This document shows positions 24,158-36,150 of a stretch of DNA of 64,000 nucleotides, one piece after another. Source of the stretch: Polytrichum commune. Lineage: Eukaryota > Streptophyta > Polytrichopsida > Polytrichales > Polytrichaceae. Both the position numbers and the translations under genes were made by a program. The notes beneath the pieces were generated by a model. That model was not told where the DNA came from. It did not search any database and worked only from the letters and a program-made list of their open reading frames with translations. Position 1 is the first letter of the stretch. Each line of letters begins with the position of its first letter. The stretch covers positions 32,862,001 to 32,926,000 of the forward strand of contig OX485809.1 in assembly GCA_950295325.1 (NCBI GenBank), read 5' to 3'.

Positions 24158-24690
24158 TTTCAAGCATCTGCTTCTATTTGCATTTTTTTAAGGAAGAAGC
24201 TGGGTATTCTTTGTTTAGGACTTTCTTGCAAAGTAAGGGTAAGAGCACACAGTCAGGATTGAGACACCCAGTTTAAAAGAGCTGAGGTGAGTGAGATCAT
24301 TCCTTGAACGTCATGAACAACAAAAGGTAGATGTTGAAGTTGTCTTTGTTTTATACGTCAGTATCATTGTTTCCATGTAACAGAACATGAGCTTGGGTGC
24401 ACTAAACTTGGTTTCAAGCATCTGCTTGTATTTGCATTTGTAAGGAAGAAAGTGGGTATTTTTTTTTTGGTGTTTCAGATTTACTTGCAAAGGAAGGGGG
24501 CAAGAGCATGCAGTCAGGATTGAGACAGCCAGTTTAAGAGAGTCGATGAGTGAGAGCTTTGTGTGCCATGAACAAAATAAGGTAGATGTTGCATTTGTCT
24601 TTCTTTGTGCTGTGCGGGATAGGTAGGTACCATTGTTTCCATGTGAAGCTGCACCACTAATAGGACATGACCTCGGTTACACTAAACTCC
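24158..24690. repeat. Diverged tandem repeat, two copies of ~254-278 bp
   Basis: Copy 1 starts at about 24158 and copy 2 at about 24412. Shared blocks in order: 'tttcaagcatctgctt', 'aaggaagaa', 'cagtcaggattgagaca', 'ccagttta', 'ggtagatgttg', 'cattgtttccatgt' and 'actaaact'. The array lies just upstream of OST5 copy B (its ATG is at 23880), so part of it may be in that promoter region. Confidence 0.75.
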
Positions 24691-25900
24691 AGTATTGATG
24701 GGATGGGTATGCTGAAACTTCTACCATAACAATGGTTTGAATTTGTGTGGCCAGGATGTTTAAGAGATCACTCCCTTCGAATCTATTGTCTATATATCCT
24801 GCGGTATCCGAAATCTTGGCCATGGGCAAAGGGCAGGCGACTGAAACACTTTGGGAGGTGTTGTCAACAAATAGGTGATTGACAGGCCCTCCCAAAGTTG
24901 TTCAATCGCAAATCCTGGCTTGAAGCACTGTGAAGGACAGGCCCAGAGGCGACCATGCTAACAAATTGCAGCCTCAAGCTCATTATAACACCAGAGTTTC
25001 TCAACGCACGACACAACCAAATAGGTATTTCTATGAGCATGTACCTCTAGGAATTGAGTGAGCTGTCTTCTGTTTTTTAGTTAAACCATCCTTCAGATGC
25101 ATGTCAAGTGTGGGTGCATATAGGAGGCAAGGCAAGTTTATGATAATTTCGCAGAAGGCGACGATTGGAGCAGAAAGTGTTGTGGTGAGGAAGGTCATCA
25201 ACTTTTCTCCACGTGAACTAGGAAGGTGTAAAACCAGAATCTGCAATTACTTCGACAAGAATCCTGAATGCATCTGTAAGCATAAGGTTGAGGCATCTAT
25301 AACCGATTCAATCGGAGAGTTTGCATCTGTTTAGGAGGAGTAATAGCAGGGAATTGTTTTTCTTGCGAAGAGAAAGAAATTCTAAGGAGAATGCATTAAA
25401 ATTTAAAAAATCATGAATATGGAAATTGCTACAAAGTTTGAAGCAATGAAGTTAGGGTATGGCATAGTTGATCTATAGGTTAACCCGTAACTGCTCATCT
25501 AAATGCTAATGCTTGGTTATGACAGTTGTCAAAAATATTTCAAGGGTAATGAATCACAAGCCGCCACCACATAAATCTTAACTCCCTTCGCCTAAAAAAT
25601 ATAGATCTCATCCATGTTGGCATTACATGACCCTAGTGAGCGGTTAAATGGATCCGATCAACTATGGATGCCTCAACCTTAGATAGGGACTATGGAGTGA
25701 ATGAAGGAGATTCAAAACAACATCCTGGGACTAGGACTTGAGTTGGATTTATGTGTCGGCAGTTTCCTTATTCAAATATATCCAAAGAATGATGCTAGAC
25801 GGATTATTCATAGAATGCAAGAACTTAATATAACATAGCAATTAGAGATTGATGGATTTGCATAGGATGGGTGTTGGCATGAAGCATATGAACTCTTTCT
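24691..25900. other. Gene-free stretch
   Basis: No supported gene. Two overlapping frames at 25031-25334 on opposite strands have no motif and shadow each other. No terminal repeats or tandem structure found. Confidence 0.5.
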
Positions 25901-26290
25901 CCAAGGGTGGCTTAAACCCAAGGCCTTAACCTAGATCCCATGGGAACTCTAATGTTAAGAGGTTGGCATAGTGCTCGGATGGGTGACCTTTGTAGCACTT
26001 CATTTTTGGTGCACCCTACCACCTATGTTCCACCCAATCATAGTGGAGGTATGTGGGTGAATTAGATATTTTCAACCAACCATGTGGGAACCTAGGGGCT
26101 TGCCCTTTGGGGGATAGGTGCCGGCCGGCTTGTCCGTGCTCGTTCAAGGTGTTCACCTTCGAAAGCAGGTAATAGCTTTCAGGGGCCTTCTAAATCTCAT
26201 AATGCCTATTTTGAGATTACAACTTAGACTCAAACCAACTTGAAAATGAAGCAACACCATGATTCACACTGGTGGCGACATCGGAGTTGT
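25900..26290 (+). mobile_element. 5S rRNA-derived repeat (Cassandra-like or 5S-headed SINE), copy 1
   Basis: Positions about 25927-26002 align by eye with the plant 5S rRNA core. Matching marks in order are 'gatcccat..gaactc', a degraded A-box region 'tgttaagaggttgg' and the C-box motif GGATGGGTGACC. The sequence is too altered to be a working 5S gene. Downstream it shares 'attttcaaccaaccatgt', 'cggcttgt', 'ttcaccttcgaaag' and 'gatgaagcaaca'-type blocks with 39300-39660, so this is a dispersed element with a 5S part and not a stray 5S copy. Cassandra retrotransposons of plants carry 5S-like sequence in their LTRs, and some SINEs have 5S heads. I cannot choose between them because no paired LTRs or poly-A tail were found. 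Confidence 0.65.
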
Positions 26291-27600
26291 CTTTCTTTAC
26301 TCTCTCTCCTAATGTAAAGAGAGGGCCAGGTACCAAATGTAGCTACTTTTATGAGTATCTTGAATTTATCTACAAGTGTAGGAGCTTTGCAGTTGCTGAA
26401 GGAGGGTCACAGCTAATGTCCTTGAAGCAGGCGAGATTGGCATGTTTAAATTTATGCCTGAGCGTGGCAGTATTGATAATACCTGTCTACTTAACAAAAG
26501 GATGAATGTGATGTTATGAACTGGAACTTGACGATTTTGTAGATTTGCGGAACAGGGATGCATGTGAAGGATATAGCCTTTTCCTCCAAATCTAATGGAA
26601 AGACTTGAAACCGAATGCATTTACTAATGTGAGCATACTGAATGCATATGTAAGTTCAGGGACTTTAAGAAGTGAGTGAAGAAGGCTCACATCATCACAG
26701 CATGCCCTAAAAGTGGGACTTGATTTAGGATTAGGATTGAGTCGGTGTGTGTGCACAGTTGTGCTTGCCCACATGCATGCAAAGAATGGCAATAAGATGA
26801 TGACAGACGAATTCTCAATAGGATAAGGACCACGATGTAATCACATGGTATGTAGTGATCAGGCTAAGCCGTTTTGCTGAAGTGATTAGACCTAATTGGA
26901 TACAAGGAGGCATGTGTATCATCTGTAATGGAGGATCATGCCATGGCCTGACCACTACATCTGGTAATGGACACATCTTACCTTGCCATTGGCTGGTTGG
27001 ATTTAGCACTCGAGACCTAAATTGTGATAAGTTGGGTGCTTACTACAGTCCGTTGGGGGATTCCTTGCATCCATTACCTAGTTCATAGCCATGTCCCGGA
27101 AGTGGGATTGGGATCAGCTTTTTGTGTTGGCAATTTGCTTGTTCACATAGTACATCTCTTCCATTTACCCAAAGAGAGGTAGTCTTTCGATGCTTGTATA
27201 GTTTAGACAGAAAAGTTTTGTAACAGGCCTTGTTGATAACAGCTGTCTAACTCTTTCTGGTAGTTTCGCAAGATAATGGCATCAAACCTATCATGTTTCA
27301 TTGCAAGTGCATGGTGAATTTTCTTGTGCAATTTATATGTTGCAGTTGGCAGAGTGGTTGAAGGCGTCATTGGAGCTTCACCTAGAAGTTTAAAATATTT
27401 ATGCGGGGCTGAATAGATTGACTAAAGAATTGAGGGCTGAAGGTTACCTTTCTCATAACATAACTTAAGCAGCTTCATTCTGTTCCCTCCCTAAATTCAG
27501 TGTTGTTTTGTTTAAAAATCGAAGGCTCTTAGGCTGGGCGGCCCTTGGAGGACATGGGTTGCAACATTAAAGAATAATAATTTGATGTGACGATAAGAAA
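26291..27600. other. Gene-free stretch, possibly the 3' part of the LINE remnant
   Basis: No gene is supported. Because the reverse transcriptase remnant at 27650-28360 reads leftward, the decayed 3' part of that element could extend into this stretch, but I could not match any motif. Confidence 0.4.
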
Positions 27601-27649
27601 AATTGCAGAAAAAATGCGTATTTTTATTGTCAGGTGATAAACATAAGCA

Positions 27650-28360
27650 ATGTATTTATTATGTTTTGAGTAAAATACATGTTGTGTTTTTACTACACTC
27701 TGTAGCATACACAGTGGTTTGCCTTGGTTGTAGCATGGATTTAGGTTCAGTTTCCATGTAAGCCGCTTGTCCATTAGATTCTAGTGGAAATGTAAATTCC
27801 ACCTTGTGGCAAGGGGAAGATTTGATTGCGGGGGGAAGAATATGTGTCTCAAGAGCATCAACATACATGTGCGGAATAGTGTGGGGGAAAGGGGGCATCC
27901 TTGTTCAACACCAATGTCAAACATTACTTCACCATGTGTGTCATTGTTAATTCATAATTTTGCAATAAATTGTAGTATACATGGCTTTTATGGCTTGTTG
28001 TTAATGAAGTGGTACACCTCATTGTTGGAGGCGTTCCCAAAGCTTGTCATGTGGAACTATGTCAAAAGCTTTGTTGAAATCAACAAAACATGAATAAAGA
28101 CATCGACCTGCAAATACTTTTGTTCAATTAAAATGTGAAATGTAAGGATGTAGTCCAAAGTAGATATTATACCTTCCCTAAGACATGCTTGTCCTCTTGC
28201 TTTGACCCTTTCCAATTATGCCCATTAACTCTCTTTTTCCTTCTAAAATGGAACCATAGAGCTTGCCAAATACTATGCCTAGAATTATGGTCCTATGGTT
28301 CCCCACGGAGGTTCATTCACCATATTAAAGATCATTTAAATAACGTTGGTAGTCCATAAG
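27650..28360 (-). pseudogene. Non-LTR retrotransposon (LINE) reverse transcriptase remnant
   Basis: Read on the minus strand, conceptual translation gives pieces of a LINE reverse transcriptase in the right order. First comes CFVDFNKAFDIVPHDKLW (about 28070-28015, the block around the first catalytic Asp), then QAIKAMYTTIY. Next is a GVEQGCPLSPTLF block (about 27925-27885) and, after a frame change, MYVDALE. From family knowledge these are RT motifs of plant LINEs. Stops and frameshifts separate the blocks, so the gene is dead. The endonuclease domain and the YADD motif were not found. Confidence 0.75.
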
Positions 28361-28776
28361 ACTAGGAAACCCATCTAACCACTTAGTTTAATAGTTTGTA
28401 TTTGGCTCACGTAGCTCATTTAAATCCCATTTTGGAAATTTAAGTTTTAACCCATGAATATCACATGCTTGTGATTTCCTAAAATTTTCATAGTGGCCCA
28501 TATCTCCCCTTATGTAAAAACATCTAGAAGCTAAGTGTTCAAAATATGATAATCACTGATACTATAGCATGAGGTGTATAATGTTGTGCAATAATCTACA
28601 ACTTTTTGTAGCATAAATGCGGGGCCAACATTTGACTATGCATATTCTTCCAATAATATTATAGCCAAATGCTATATGCTTGAGTTTTCTTACTATTGTG
28701 AATAGGAGCTAGTAGAATATATGGCATGCGTACTCTCACGGTTAGGAGTTACCCTTATGGGATTTGTGTGTAGGCA

Positions 28777-28951
28777 AGAACATAACATTATCTAGCATTG
28801 TGTGTTCATTTATGTGGGTTTTAAGAATATAACCATGAGGTACCCCAACCATGGGATTGAGTTTAAATTTGCACTGGGTTGGGGCATCCCATGGTTATAT
28901 TCTCAAGGCCCACATGAACAAACACACATTGCTTAATAATGTTATGAACTT
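28777..28951. repeat. Long imperfect hairpin (~74-base arms, 26-base loop)
   Basis: The left arm (28777-28850) and right arm (28877-28951) are reverse complements with scattered mismatches. They share, in inverted orientation, 'cataacattat', 'atgtgtg' (approximate), 'atgtggg', 'gaatataaccatg' and 'ccccaacc'. The structure could be a tiny foldback MITE or, if transcribed, a source of small RNA. I see no target duplication. Confidence 0.75.
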
Positions 28952-29172
28952 TTACAAGGAAGGCAAAAGTAATAAACTATTCTCAAAAGTTGAGCAAGGG
29001 TTGACTACCTAGGGGTAGGTAGAACGAATTTTGTGGAAGGGGACAGGGTGAAGGAAAATGAAGAACCTACCCAAGGGAATACAAAACATTACTCATCCAT
29101 AGGGATGAGTTTAGTATTATATTTAGCATCTATAAGGGCCTCCGCCATCTTACCTTCATGGGAAGCAACTTA

Positions 29173-29513
29173 GGGCCAGTTCACACAAGGTCCCAAGTCT
29201 TAAGTCCCATGTCACTTGAGGCCAATCCGTGCAATCTTAATTGTTGATAGCATGGAATTTGGGACTTATCACTTCACAATACCAAGTCCCAAGTCCCAAA
29301 TCCCAAGTATGGCATGGATGCCTACATCGCAAACTCTTTGGAGGTGAGACTTGGGGCTTGTGTTGAGAGTTGGGTTCAGCAAAACCTCTCAACACAAGTC
29401 CCAAATTTTTTTTGCATAAAATAACTAAGATCTTACTTTAATGAATCTAAACCATATTTTATGGTTCCATGAGGTTCAAAAGTTGGAACTTGGGACCCCA
29501 TGTGAACCGGTCC
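29173..29513. mobile_element. Tourist-like MITE (PIF/Harbinger type), TTA target duplication
   Basis: The ends form imperfect inverted repeats. The left end is GGGCCAGTTCACACAAGGTC and the right end, reverse-complemented, is GGACCGGTTCACATGGGGTC; both are followed by CCAAGT. The element is flanked by TTA at 29170-29172 and 29514-29516. Size (341 bp), 3-bp TWA-type duplication and GG-starting ends fit Tourist/PIF-Harbinger MITEs. The interior is made of repeated 'aagtcccaag' motifs with no coding frame. Confidence 0.8.
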
Positions 29514-29516
29514 TTA

Positions 29517-31574
29517 GATAATAGGTAGAAATTGAGACATGTATGATAATGTTGGCATGAACTTTGTTTACTATGGATTGTGTTAGGAGCATAACTCCAC
29601 CCAAATTGTCAAGTGTCAACTTGTGTGCAAGAACGATTGCCGAATATTACTACAAAGACAAATCAAATTGTTTAAAGAATTGTTTATAGAATTGCTTTCT
29701 GAACATTGAGTTATGGGGCACAAGCAAGGGTGATTTCTTCAAATGAGATCTTATGAAGTGTCATTTCAATTTTGGCGATAGTAACTAGGATGTTAAATTT
29801 CCCAACAAGCAATTATGATTTTGAGAAGAATTCTTCTATACAACCTAACAAATTTCATTGATCTAAGATCCAATCCTTGATGACTAATTCGGAAAAGCAC
29901 TACTCGGAGGAGACGTCACATAGAGCTCTCAACTTGTATCGACAACTGGATTGAAAATCAGACCCCATTGATTTTTTTCCGACAATTATTGTTCTATAAA
30001 TCCTATTCATCTGAAGTCCTGGAATTGTTGCTTCTGTGGTGATTTCGTGACAAAGTTAGGTCAAATACAGAGTATTGGATATTTTATTTGTGACGATTAT
30101 AGATGTGGGTGAAAATGTGGTGTTATCTACTTAACTCTACATCTCCTTTGATAGATTATTGAAAGTATGATGGTGGTCTCATATGCATGAAAGTATGATG
30201 ATAGTCTCTTATCTATGACTTTGGGGTTTAGAGGGGTTGGGAATTCTTGGCCCCAACCGGTGGGGGGATTTGCCAGGTTCATCCCATAACAAGGATATTG
30301 GAATTTTTTTTGAAATGTTAGGTTTATTTATTATTATTATTATTATCATTATTAATTTTTTCCCTAACTGGATGATAAAAACAAAAATCCGATTTTCTAA
30401 CCATTCAATTTTCATGGGGTCCAGTTTTTAACTAAGAGGGGTAAACAATTTACGAAAATGAACCAAATTTGTTTTGGATGACTAGGCTCCAACCCACCAC
30501 CGTGCCTCCTCAATTAACTCAAGCCATGTAAGGGGTTCTTAAATGGTTGCACTCAAATTTCTCCCCGCTGACTGTATTGGTGGTATTTATCCATCCCCCT
30601 CACAAGGAGACAACAAATAAAGAAATACAAATCGAAAAGGAGATAACTGCCAACAACTGTCACGTGGTGTCAACGGCTTGTACTAAACCAAGAATTCACT
30701 GTAACCCTAGGATAGCTCTGCGGATTAGAACATGCTTTGTGCACTTGTTCTCAAGCACTTGCTCTGAATAGACCCCTTGAAACAAGATTTTTGTCACTCG
30801 CCTCGAGATAACCTCGAAGATGGCCTCCATCTAGCTTTTATTACTGCAATCTCAATGTTAGGTGTCACACAACTTTACCCATAATTAATGAGGGATAAAA
30901 AATTCCGCACTCATCATCAACCTCCTAATTATCCATTTGATCCGGTGAACAACCCAACATTGGAATAACCTGTGGATAAAACAAATTAGATAAAAATGTC
31001 TTTGTTGTCATGGGAGATATTAATTCAACGTTGTCAACATAATGCTTCTTCCCTCTCATAATCTTGTTTTTATCTCAAGGAATATCTTGGGTTTAGAGAA
31101 ATGCAGACGGTGCTCAACAAGTCCTTGAGGTTAGTCCAACACTATCCTCAATGTTAGTCTTGCTCATTATCATCACTTTAAATACAGTTCATCTTCAACA
31201 ATATGAGATCTGGGTCACTTAATCACACTTAGATGACTTCAGAAGGCTGGAGAAACAAAATGAGACACTTCTGATCATCGAAATCTGAATTCTTTTGGAA
31301 ACCATTATGAAAAAGAAGAAATTCCAAGGATGTTCGACCTACAGATCTGCATGAAGAAGGCTTGAGGAACCACAATGCACAATTGTGGCCCACACTACAC
31401 TCCCATATGGGAATACCCTGGTCAAATGTTGCATGTACAGATCTCCTGGGCACAACAGTGCAGACATTGCTGCAGCAATATGTGCTCATAGACCAAGTCA
31501 CTCAATGGCAAAATAAAAAAAAGTAACTCTGAAGAGCCATTTATACTACATGAATGTGATCCAGTCCAACCCGC
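29517..31574. other. Gene-free stretch downstream of the M50B-like gene
   Basis: No gene found. An ATT/ATC-rich microsatellite lies at about 30327-30357. Part of 31.2-31.57 kb is probably the 3' untranslated end of the M50B-like gene, which ends at 31575 on the minus strand. Confidence 0.55.
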
Positions 31575-34500
31575 TCACGATCCCGACAAGCTAACAAGCC
31601 CGAGGTATACAGCAGCTAGTAGAAAGATGAAAGAGATAAAACCCCTGCACAGAAACAGATGCAGCATTATTAGAATCAAACTTTGCAAGTTCTAATGATG
31701 CTCTTTACACTACAGCTCAGAGCTCATCCGAAGCTCAACCATTCAAAGCTTGACCAGCCTTCAAGCTCCCAGTAGTTTCAGCAAATTTACACTGGCCATG
31801 CTCAAAGGGAGATATGAAGGGGGCAAAGATACTTAAAAAAACAGAGCAATACTCATGACAAGCCAAAGAATGTTTGGAAGCCCACTTGCTTGGGGCCTAC
31901 AAAAAATGAGCTTGAGCTCTCGACATTCCTAAGCTACCTCATAGAGGTAGATTAGGATTCTGACTGATTTTATCATAGTTGTTCTACGTGGGATCCATCA
32001 AGGCACCATCCAAGTGTTGTAAGCCCAGAAAAAAGTTCAAGCTCTCAGTTGAAAGCTCGAGTGTAAAGTAAACTTAAGTAAACAAGCATACGTAAGAGGA
32101 TTCCCCGCTAGTGAGAAGGCTCCGATCTTCAAGCTCTGAACCTCTCTAGTGAAAAGGGGCCCTAAATAATTCACAGGTTTCAAGAGAGGCTAAATGAATA
32201 CAAACCAGATCACACCCCAGGCGACACCATTGCAGGGACATGGGCAGATTTCAGCAAACTTCTCAGCATCACTGGAGTTTACACGTCTTGAGATGAGATC
32301 GTCATAGATGTCTGGAAGATTCAAAGAATCCATGCAACCAAAAAATCAGATCCACAATTGGTACATATCACTGATAATGGAATGAGTAAAGGTATTGAAA
32401 GCAAGTGAGACTTTACCGTAGACAGAGAACAACCCATTCATGACACCTGCCAGTAAATAAAAAGAACGTGTTAGGCTCTGTCAGGCAGCACCTTGCACAA
32501 ATTCAAAACACCACAAAAATTAAAATCATCGATACAAAAAAGAGAGCAGAATAATTTGTACCCATGAACAGAATCACGTATCGAAGAATCTTGACAACGG
32601 TAAGTTCTTGCAAGACCCAAATGAGGATCAAAAAGGCCAGAAAACCTGCCAACAACCACTTGACATAATTTAGCAAGCTGCTCAGGGGTATTTCCATCGA
32701 CTGTCAAGGATGAAACCCTGGGAGATCTAGCAACTGCACAGATTCACCTGTAAGAATAGATAATAGTGTAGTGACCTTACCAAGGCACAGGAACCGAAGA
32801 AACCACTGGATTTGGAGAAGATCGTGAACAGATTAACACAAACCAAGAAAGTTAGATATGTTTCTCCTGTCTATAAATAGCTTTCACTGTACAAAAAAGA
32901 AGAGTGTTGCTAACGATTTGTGTTCCTGGTATGCCACAATTTTGCAATCAGCTTACATTTTTGGCTATCACCAAAACCACCACAAGCGCAACAATGAGAA
33001 GGCCAGCAGCGATTCGGAGTGTAACACCATTTGTTGAGGCAACCACCAAAACCATGCCCCAAAATGATGATCCAAGATCTGTATTCATAACATGCACAAG
33101 AATCAATCAGAGAGGCTAGCAGATTCAGCCATGTGATGGAGACCTAGAGTATTTGATAGATTTCCTTAAAAGCATTATATCAAATTGTCAGAATTCTAAT
33201 TTATAATTGAGTGATGTTAATTTTGGAAGATGCAGGTGCAGGTGCAAGGGTTGTGGTTACACACAGCCTGCAGGTAAGATGAACCACTGGAATCCACCCC
33301 GTGTGTGTGTTACACCTCCTTCATTTACATTTACTTCCATGCCTTCAACCTGATCCCACACAATCTCAAATAGCCAGAACAATTAAAAGAATAAAAATAA
33401 CATTTGCATTAATCCTGTACAAATGAAATAAACTATGCAGTTTTGCTGTGTATACAACAAGATGTTAATAGAGCTATAAAGGACAAAGATACAGGTTGGC
33501 TCAGAGTCTAGGTATAATTGTGTGTAAATCCTCATACTTGAGTTCTATGTTTGTAAACAGATGTCAAAAGATGGAAACATCTATTACATATGATGTTCGA
33601 TGAGAAAGTAAAAGCACATCCCTTGCCTCCAGAGACATCCAAGGGACAGAATTCAAGTTGAGTACTACTGCATCAATATCTCACAGGTCCCATGGTGCAA
33701 GTTTGCACCTCCATAAATCAAAGTAACAACAGAAACACCACCAAAAGGCAAGTCTCATGAAGGATACATAGGACACATCAAAAGGATATAGTATATCCTG
33801 TCCATGAGTAATGTTAAAGCCTTCCATGTGATCACATTCATGAAGTGAACTACACAGCAGTTAGGTTCCAGATCAAGATGCTATGTGATCATGGATGGAT
33901 TTCAACAGAGTAACAGATATACTGACTTCATGCATGAAAAGTCATGAAGGTGACAAGTTTTGTTAAATTTAGGAAAAGAGCGAGACCACAACCATAACTA
34001 CTAGAGGTTCAGAAAGAGAATATAGAGTTCAACTGTGAACGCACATGCATAATATGTGCGATGTTTCTTGCATTGTAAGACATCATTTTGCAGGTTGCCT
34101 ACTCTAGAGATAGCATGTGAATGATGACTGTGCTTTTGATCACATATGTCTTTTTCTTACACTTCATGAACCTGGTGGAATACATACAGGAGTTTTCAAA
34201 AAGCACAAAGAAAGTATGGTGACTCAGATGGTCTCTAGATAATCTCAAAGAAGACGTATTCAGATAGACAATACCATGTGAAGTTATTGTGCTAAAATAA
34301 ATAGACCACATTGTGTTCATATTTGCAGAAAGACAGAAAACCAGGTAAGATGTGACAGAATGGCCGTTGCACTAAGTAGGTATATCATCAATCACTTGGG
34401 TGTCAAAAGTGAAATATTGGAAATCTGAGATAAGACAAGACACAGTGTAAGAGTTTCATGCAGCGCACCTTGCCACAGGTGAGCTTGCAAGCCGTCGCAT

Positions 34501-35509
34501 GACTTGCCTCGTGCAGAAAAACTGTGATAAGCTTGAATGGTAGAAGAACAGGTGTCCTCCATAACTATGTAACATTTGCACAGATAAGGTTAAATTTCAG
34601 TAAACAGCCCTCGACCTTGCACTCTTCAATTCCACGTTATTCAAGTATTCAGCATACCTAATATGATTCTAAAAATGCCAGGGCACAAAAGTCTGAATAT
34701 CTCAAAATCCACAGGTCCCAAATCAAAACCAAATAATGGCAAACAGAGATGTTTAATTCCTTCAAACCGTTACACCATGTTTTCTGCCAGATGTAGGGTT
34801 TAATCCCAGCAAGCAGCCCTCAACCTTGCATTCTTCGGTTTCACATATAAATTCGGCATCCCTCACATGCTTCTAGAATGCCAGGGCACAACAGTCAAAT
34901 ATCTCAAAATGTACAGGTCCCGAACGAAAACCAAACAATGACAAACAGAGCTGTTTAATTCCTTCAAACCATTACACCATACTTTCTGCCAGATGTAGGG
35001 TTAAATCTCAATAAGCATCCCTCCAACTTACATTCTTCATTTTCACCTTATATATTCGGCATCCCTCATATGCTTTTAAAAAGCCAGGGCAAGAAAAGTC
35101 AACGATCTCAATATCTACAGGTCCCAAATGAAAACCAAACAATGACAACCAGGTGTTCTATGCCAGATGATGAGATTCTGGGAAAAAAAAAACCAACAAC
35201 AACTAAACCAAAAATCTCTCTAGGGCACGACAGAGACATGTAGATCTCGCATGTTACCGACATATCGATCACTTAAACTCCACTTCTGATTTCTTGGTTA
35301 CCTAAAATACCTACATCCACCAAACCACAAAACACATGCAACCTTGCAATCCACCTCATGCTTGCCCTGCCTTCCCCCAAACACCACACCCCAAATGCAA
35401 GTGATCACGGGAGACTTACAGCAAGGATGATGAAGAAGAAAGCACCGATGGTAGCAATGAAGGCGATTTGACTGTGGCCACAACACGATTGCAGCTGCCA
35501 ATCCGCCAT
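31575..35509 (-). CDS. Peptidase M50B-like membrane protein, eight exons
   Basis: Minus-strand exons: 35509-35420, 34564-34469, 33349-33265, 33078-32957, 32658-32562, 32446-32417, 32311-32206 and 31644-31575. All introns are GT-AG and phases join cleanly (696 bases, 231 aa). The product starts MADWQLQSCCGHSQ, followed by a hydrophobic segment. WRTPVLLPFKLITVFLHEAS then carries HEASH (residues 48-52), a zinc-binding HExxH motif. KLTCGKVEGMEV, a RGGFQWFILPAGYLGSSFWG block and several membrane helices follow. The conserved tail contains VMNGLFSVYDIYDDLISRRV and AEKFAEICPCPCNG, then a last helix. Plants have a family of this length and motif order annotated as peptidase M50B-like. Its substrate is unknown to me, and protease activity is inferred from the motif only. 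The leader just upstream is GA-rich on the coding strand (35531-35556). Confidence 0.92.
34585..35170. repeat. Tandem repeat, three ~205-bp units in intron 1 of the M50B-like gene
   Basis: Units begin near 34585, 34794 and 34996. Each has in order 'aggg/tttaaat', 'cagccctc', 'ccttgcattcttc', 'tcggcatccct', 'gccagggcacaa', 'ctacaggtccc', 'aaaccaaacaatg', 'tttaattccttcaaacc' and 'tctgccagatg'. Identity is moderate, so the array is old. It lies wholly in the intron between exons 1 and 2. Confidence 0.85.
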
Positions 35510-35530
35510 TGCTGGTGATTCTGCTTCTGC

Positions 35531-35556
35531 CTCTCCTCTCCTCTCCTCTCCTCTCC
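35531..35556. repeat. (CTCTC)n tract in the leader of the M50B-like gene
   Basis: About five CTCTC units sit 22-47 bases upstream of the ATG at 35509, and read as GA-rich on the coding strand. GA tracts in plant leaders can bind GAGA-type factors. That role is a guess here. Confidence 0.8.
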
Positions 35557-35729
35557 CGCCAAGCCCCCGAAGAAACCCAAAATAAATAAAAATTTAAAAT
35601 CAATCAACCATTGAAGGCGTCAGAACATAGCGGATAACAATGTAATGTTTGAGGAAAATGTTGAGAGGTCTAAGTAGGTAGGCTTTGGGCTGAGTTGTTG
35701 TGGGTATTGTTTTTTTGTGTGTGTGATCA

Positions 35730-35945
35730 TCAGTGGCGCGAGAAAGCGAGCGAGGGCTGGCCGGGCAGAGAGAAGCCGGAGACGAACACGGAATGGTGTG
35801 TGCGGCGAGTGCAGCGGAGACTCGTCGGGCCGAAGGGGATCGACGGAAGCTTCAAGATGGGCCGGGTCCCCCATTCTCCCATTGCGCATTGCGCCCGGCC
35901 CGCGACGCGCCCCCGGCCGGGCGGCCAGGCTCGCCACTCGCCAGT
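35730..35945. promoter_or_regulatory. GC-rich island upstream of the M50B-like gene
   Basis: This ~215-base block is strikingly GC- and CpG-rich ('gcccggcccgcgacgcgccc' near 35890) in an AT-rich window. It starts 220 bases upstream of the minus-strand ATG, so it may be the promoter or first untranslated part. Three overlapping plus-strand frames here simply reflect the lack of AT-rich stops. Confidence 0.45.
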
Positions 35946-36150
35946 GTGGTTTGATTTAAGTTAGAGAGAGCTTGGATTTGGGACTTCCTGAATCAACTTC
36001 AAAGAGAAACCTGTAGTCTGTAAGGGCCAGGGCTAGACATAGAGAGAGGAGAGAGAGGAGAGAGAATTAGGGTAAGTCTCCATTTAGGTTGCTCGCCCAA
36101 ATGTAGATGGAATCTGGTGGGGTACAGTTCATGTGTGCCAACTACACTAA

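Noticed and set aside
27346-27380. tRNA-like start ('ggcagagtggttgaaggcgtc') resembling a Ser/Leu tRNA A-box
   Set aside because: No B-box, acceptor stem or anticodon arm follows at the right distance, so neither a tRNA nor a clear SINE head can be supported.
35695-35964. Three overlapping plus-strand frames of 73-89 codons
   Set aside because: They exist because the block is GC-rich and lacks stops. No frame has a recognisable domain.
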